Shown here: one piece after another, positions 5,276 through 7,651 of the stretch | Layout: each line of letters begins with the position of its first letter | How positions within the stretch are numbered: position 1 is the first letter of the stretch | Assembly: GCA_002329705.1 (NCBI GenBank) | Contig: DCUC01000015.1 | Coordinates: forward strand, 31,623-39,273 | Reading direction: 5' to 3' | DNA from: Caryophanales bacterium UBA1424 | Lineage (GTDB): Bacteria; Bacillota_I; Bacilli_A; RFN20; CAG-826 | DNA length: 7,651 bases | The notes under the pieces: generated by a model | What the model saw: the letters and a program-made list of their open reading frames with translations, nothing else | Told to the model about the DNA's origin: nothing | Database searches by the model: none | Made by a program: the position numbers and the translations under genes

Positions 5276-5460
5276 AAATGTAAAAAGATAAGAAAAAATT
5301 ATTTTCATGGAGGAAATTGAAAGCATTTAAGATGTCTACCATTGGCTAAAAGTAAGAAAGAACTGGTTTCCTTAGCCTATGAATTTTAATAATGAGACTT
5401 GCCTCCATCGCTGCAACAACGGAAAAGTGGTTGCTTTTGTTAACGCGACTATTTGTTATG

Positions 5461-5488
5461 ATTGTAACATAGGAAAACAGCGTGTCAA
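5461..5488 (-). promoter_or_regulatory. Promoter of the regulator/Tad-like operon
   Basis: On the minus strand a perfect TTGACA (5488-5483), 16 bases and TACAAT (5466-5461) preceded by TGT make a near-consensus sigma-A promoter with extended -10. Transcription would start near 5454. A TGTTA-N6-TAACA inverted repeat (5454-5469) overlaps the -10 and start point and could be an operator. Confidence 0.78.
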
Positions 5489-5500
5489 ACTCATTAAAAG

Positions 5501-5519
5501 ACCTTTAATAAATAAAGGT
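5501..5519. promoter_or_regulatory. Palindromic operator candidate between divergent promoters
   Basis: ACCTTTA (5501-5507) and TAAAGGT (5513-5519) are exact reverse complements around ATAAA. The site lies 12 bases upstream of the leftward -35 and in the -35/spacer region of the rightward promoter, so a bound dimer could affect both. No T-run follows either arm, so it is not a terminator. Confidence 0.5.
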
Positions 5520-5532
5520 AATAATTTATAAT
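5504..5532 (+). promoter_or_regulatory. Promoter of the kinase gene, probably giving a leaderless mRNA
   Basis: A perfect TATAAT (5527-5532) ends 8 bases before the ATG at 5541, with a poor -35 (TTTAAT, 5504-5509) at 17 bases. Transcription would start at about 5539-5541, at or next to the start codon. No ribosome-binding site is present. Confidence 0.65.
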
Positions 5533-5540
5533 ATTGGCAT

Positions 5541-6086
5541 ATGATTATTCTCGTCGGCGCCTCCGCCAGCGGCAAAACGGAAATAGCAAAAATCCTCGCC
5601 AGGAAGTATGGAATCGCTAAAGCCATAACCCACACCACACGCCCGATGCGCGATGGCGAAGAAGACGGACGCGACTATTTTTTTGTAAGCAAAGAAGACT
5701 TTCAAAAACTACTCGCCGAAAATTTCTTCGTCGAGATGACGCTATATAATGAAAACTACTATGGCTGCTCAAAATCACAAGTCAGCGACAACAGAGCCGT
5801 CATCGTCGATCCAAACGGACTGAAAGCCTTTCAAAAACTGAATGATGCCAGCGTCATTTCGTTTCTCGTCGTCGCCGATGAAGAAGTCCGCTATCAGCGC
5901 ATGCTGACTCGCGGTGACAAAAAAGAAAATGCCATCAAGCGCATCAATAATGACCGCGTTGATTTCAGTTCCGAAAACGTCGGTAACACCAACTATGTGA
6001 TTGTCAATCAAGAGAATTCTCTTGAAGAAGCCGCCGACTCAATCTATCAGAAATATATCGCAGCTCTAAAAAGAATTAAAAATTAA
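5541..6086 (+). CDS. gmk: Guanylate kinase family protein
   Basis: This 181-residue cytoplasmic nucleotide kinase would convert GMP to GDP with ATP, a step in GTP supply. The P-loop GASASGKT is at residues 6-13, differing from the GPSGxGKG/S of typical Gmk. The family signature is present as TTRPMRDGEEDGRDYFF (32-48), with the GMP-binding arginines (34, 37) and Tyr46. Glu65, YYG (73-75), Asp90 and the lid RxxxRGD (120-126) also match Gmk positions, and VIVNQE (153-158) corresponds to the usual VIVND. It is slightly shorter than usual Gmk (about 190-205), starting almost at the P-loop strand. The ATG at 5541 is the only possible start: an in-frame TAA at 5529-5531 lies within the -10 and the next ATG would lose the P-loop. 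It is divergent from the Tad-like operon and convergent with the ABC-F gene. It may be the housekeeping Gmk or a shorter paralogue. Confidence 0.85.
   Translation: MIILVGASASGKTEIAKILARKYGIAKAITHTTRPMRDGEEDGRDYFFVSKEDFQKLLAENFFVEMTLYNENYYGCSKSQVSDNRAVIVDPNGLKAFQKLNDASVISFLVVADEEVRYQRMLTRGDKKENAIKRINNDRVDFSSENVGNTNYVIVNQENSLEEAADSIYQKYIAALKRIKN
6083..6086. other. Shared TTAA: overlapping stop codons of convergent genes
   Basis: TTAA at 6083-6086 contains TAA of the kinase gene (plus, 6084-6086) and TAA of the ABC-F gene (minus, 6085-6083). No hairpin terminator is seen on either side, so the two transcripts probably run into each other's coding region. Confidence 0.95.
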
Positions 6087-7651
6087 ATATTATATTGCTC
6101 GATAAATTCGTCGTATGAAAGATACTTGTCAACGACGATTTTTTCTTTGATATAGATGATGCGGTTCGCCACCGTCTGAATTAACTCGTGGTCGTGGGAT
6201 GCAAATAAGATGACTCCGCGGTAATTGACCATCCCCTTATTAAGTGCGGTAATCGCTTCGAGATCAAGGTGGTTCGTCGGATCGTCGAGGAGCAGAAGAT
6301 TGCCGGCAACCAGCATCATGCGGGCGAGCATCAAGCGGACGCGTTCGCCGCCCGACAAAACATTAACCGGTTTAAGTGCTTCTTCCCCGGAAAAGAGCAT
6401 GCGTCCGAGCCAACCGCGCAAGACTGTCTCGCTCTGATCCTTTGAATACGGGCGAATCCAATCGACGAGATTTTCATCATGCCCCGCAAAAAAGGGTGTG
6501 TTATCGCTGGGAAGATACGTCGGAGTGATTGTCACACCATAACGATATTCACCGCCGTCAGCTTCGCTTAAGCCGCCGAGAATATCAAAAAGAGTCGTCA
6601 GAACTTGACTATTATCGGCGATGAAAGCCACTTTATCGCCTTTATTAATGGTAAAAGAGAGGTCGCTAAATAATCCGGCTTTGGCAAGGTTTTTGACTTC
6701 TAGGACATTGTTTCCTACTTCTTTTTCGAATTTCCATTCCACGAATGGATAACGACGGCTCGAAGGTTTTAGATCATCGAGGGTAATTTTTTCTAGCTCT
6801 TTTTTGCGCGAGGTCGCCTGCTTGGATTTCGAGGCATTGGCCGAGAAGCGGGCAATGAAAGTTTCGAGTTCTTTCATCCGCGTTTCCTTCTTCACATTTT
6901 CGCGCTTTGATTGCTCGAGGATGAGCTGACTTGACTGATACCAGAAATCATAGTTGCCGACAAATGAAGTAATCTTGCCGTAATCGACATCGAGGATACG
7001 CGTGCACACTTTATTTAAAAAGTGACGATCGTGAGAGACGATGATCACGATGTTTTCGAAGTTATACAAAAAATTTTCCAACCATCTTGTCGCCTGAATA
7101 TCAAGATCGTTTGTCGGTTCATCCAAAATTAAAATATCCGGATTTCCAAAAAGGGCCTGGGCCAAGAGGACTTTGACGATTTGCCGCTGATCGAGGTCGC
7201 CGACCAGCCGATCTTGGGCCTCAGCAAAAATGCCGAGGGAATTAAGAAGCGTTCGCGCTTCACTTTCGGCTTCATAGCCGTTGAGTTCGGCATATTCCAT
7301 CTCCAGTTCGGCCGCCTTGAGGCCGTCTTCTTCCGAGAAATCGGGTTTGGCGTAAAGAGCATCGCGAAGTCTTTGCACCTGGACGAGCCGCTTGTGACCT
7401 TCCAATACGGCATCGACAACGCGAAATTCGTCATAGGCATGATGGTCTTGCTTTAACGATGAAATGCGCTCTTTATCGGTGACGACGACTTCGCCTTTAT
7501 TCGGTTCCAGTTCTCCGGTTAAAATCTGCAGGAAAGTGGATTTGCCCGTACCGTTGGCGCCGATGATGCCATAGCAGTTGCCTTTGTCAAAAGTCAGGTG
7601 AACGTTCTTAAAAAGAACGCGACCGCCGAATTGCAATGTGACATTATCAAC
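6083..7651 (-). CDS. ykpA: ABC-F family ATPase, YkpA/YbiT type (5' end beyond window)
   Basis: The 522 visible residues are nearly complete. The frame is open to the right edge with VDNVTLQFGGRVLF, as in family members that begin a few residues earlier, so the TTG at 7636 is not the start. ABC-F proteins are soluble double ATPases that act on ribosomes, with no transmembrane domain. NBD1 (visible numbering) has Walker A GANGTGKST at about 31-39, a variant signature GDLDQRQIVK at about 151-160 in place of LSGGQ, and Walker B ILILDEPT at about 173-180. The charged interdomain linker (about 237-300) carries the family's ARFSANASKSKQATSR. NBD2 has a degenerate Walker A (IADNSQVLTT, about 344-353, no lysine), an intact LSGGER, and LLLLDDPTNHLD with Asp replacing the catalytic Glu. 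I believe related Firmicutes proteins also have divergent NBD2 loops. It ends in TAA overlapping the kinase stop. A housekeeping role is likelier than antibiotic resistance. Confidence 0.93.
   Translation of the reverse strand, partial: VDNVTLQFGGRVLFKNVHLTFDKGNCYGIIGANGTGKSTFLQILTGELEPNKGEVVVTDKERISSLKQDHHAYDEFRVVDAVLEGHKRLVQVQRLRDALYAKPDFSEEDGLKAAELEMEYAELNGYEAESEARTLLNSLGIFAEAQDRLVGDLDQRQIVKVLLAQALFGNPDILILDEPTNDLDIQATRWLENFLYNFENIVIIVSHDRHFLNKVCTRILDVDYGKITSFVGNYDFWYQSSQLILEQSKRENVKKETRMKELETFIARFSANASKSKQATSRKKELEKITLDDLKPSSRRYPFVEWKFEKEVGNNVLEVKNLAKAGLFSDLSFTINKGDKVAFIADNSQVLTTLFDILGGLSEADGGEYRYGVTITPTYLPSDNTPFFAGHDENLVDWIRPYSKDQSETVLRGWLGRMLFSGEEALKPVNVLSGGERVRLMLARMMLVAGNLLLLDDPTNHLDLEAITALNKGMVNYRGVILFASHDHELIQTVANRIIYIKEKIVVDKYLSYDEFIEQYNI

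Larger units (their letters stand above)
5215..5454 (-). promoter_or_regulatory. Long (~240 nt) structured 5' leader of the Tad-like operon
   Basis: This stretch has no convincing gene and would be leader RNA if the promoter at 5461-5488 is used. Read on the minus strand it contains several pairings. TCGC/GCGA enclose GCAAC/GTTGC (within 5448-5409). ATGGAGG (5408-5402) is complementary to CCTCCAT (5313-5307), enclosing about 88 nt. Inside that, GGCTAA/TTAGCC (5377-5372 with 5349-5344) pair around a GAAA/TTTC mini-stem. A U-rich stretch (about 5306-5260) follows. The CCTCC element could also pair with the AGGAGG of the regulator gene, so it may gate translation. I do not recognise a known riboswitch class. 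Pairings are visible; folding and function are inferred. Confidence 0.45.

Noticed and set aside
5346..5408. 20-codon minus ORF in the leader (possible leader peptide)
   Set aside because: It has no ribosome-binding site and no run of regulatory codons. Its ATG and start are part of the ATGGAGG pairing element, so chance is likelier.
5412..5441. Terminator-like hairpin on the plus strand (GCAAC/GTTGC followed by TTTTGTT)
   Set aside because: It has only five pairs plus a mismatch and two more, and I find no plus-strand promoter or gene upstream that would need it. The same bases fit better as a stem in the leftward leader.
7129..7456. Open frames on both strands within the ABC-F gene
   Set aside because: They are shadows of the ABC-F coding sequence, which has clear motifs in its own frame.
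1..7651. CRISPR arrays, insertion sequences, phage or plasmid features
   Set aside because: I saw no spaced repeats, transposase or integrase motifs, or terminal inverted repeats. The sequence looks like chromosomal housekeeping genes around one accessory operon.

Overview
The window is 7651 bases from a low-to-moderate GC, Gram-positive-type bacterium. The ABC-F protein is of the YkpA/YbiT class, promoters are sigma-A-like, several ribosome-binding sites are AGGAGG-like, and the tRNA-Asn/tRNA-Glu pair is of Firmicutes/Mollicutes type. TGA is used as a stop in at least three genes (ends at 3837, 2385 and 1687), so the code is the standard one, not code 4 of Mycoplasma. My best guess is a Bacillota lineage near the Mollicutes (Acholeplasma/Izemoplasma/RF39/Erysipelotrichia type). 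This is inference, not proof.

Layout. Positions 1-128 (minus) hold a tRNA pair: tRNA-Asn(GTT), then tRNA-Glu(TTC), the latter cut by the window edge. Positions 194-424 (minus) encode acyl carrier protein, with its own extended -10 promoter at about 447-474. An intrinsic terminator at 491-512 (minus) closes a long, tightly packed operon that is read leftward from about 5454 to 539.

That operon is the main content. In transcription order it encodes: a small HTH/sigma-region-4-like putative regulator (5214-4867); an exported protein of unknown family (4862-3837); a TadE/pseudopilin-like single-span protein (3840-3451); a TadA/CpaF-type secretion ATPase (3458-2385); TadB-like (2397-1687) and TadC-like (1700-1032) membrane platform proteins; a second TadE-like protein (1042-701); and a 48-residue Flp-like small pilin candidate (685-539). 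Most neighbours overlap by 4-14 bases, which suggests translational coupling. Together they look like a stripped-down Tad/Flp type IVc pilus or secretion machine. No prepilin peptidase (TadV/CpaA), TadZ/CpaE or RcpC/CpaB is present in the operon.

The 326-base gap at 5215-5540 separates this operon from a divergent guanylate-kinase-family gene (5541-6086, plus). It holds a strong leftward promoter (TTGACA, 16 bases, TGTTACAAT), a roughly 240-nt leader with several possible hairpins and an anti-SD-like CCTCC element, a perfect 7-bp palindrome between the two promoters, and a rightward TATAAT so close to the kinase ATG that its mRNA is probably leaderless. The kinase gene ends tail-to-tail with an ABC-F ATPase gene (6083 to beyond 7651, minus), sharing a TTAA that supplies both stop codons. 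The ABC-F gene lacks only its first few codons, which lie beyond the window edge.
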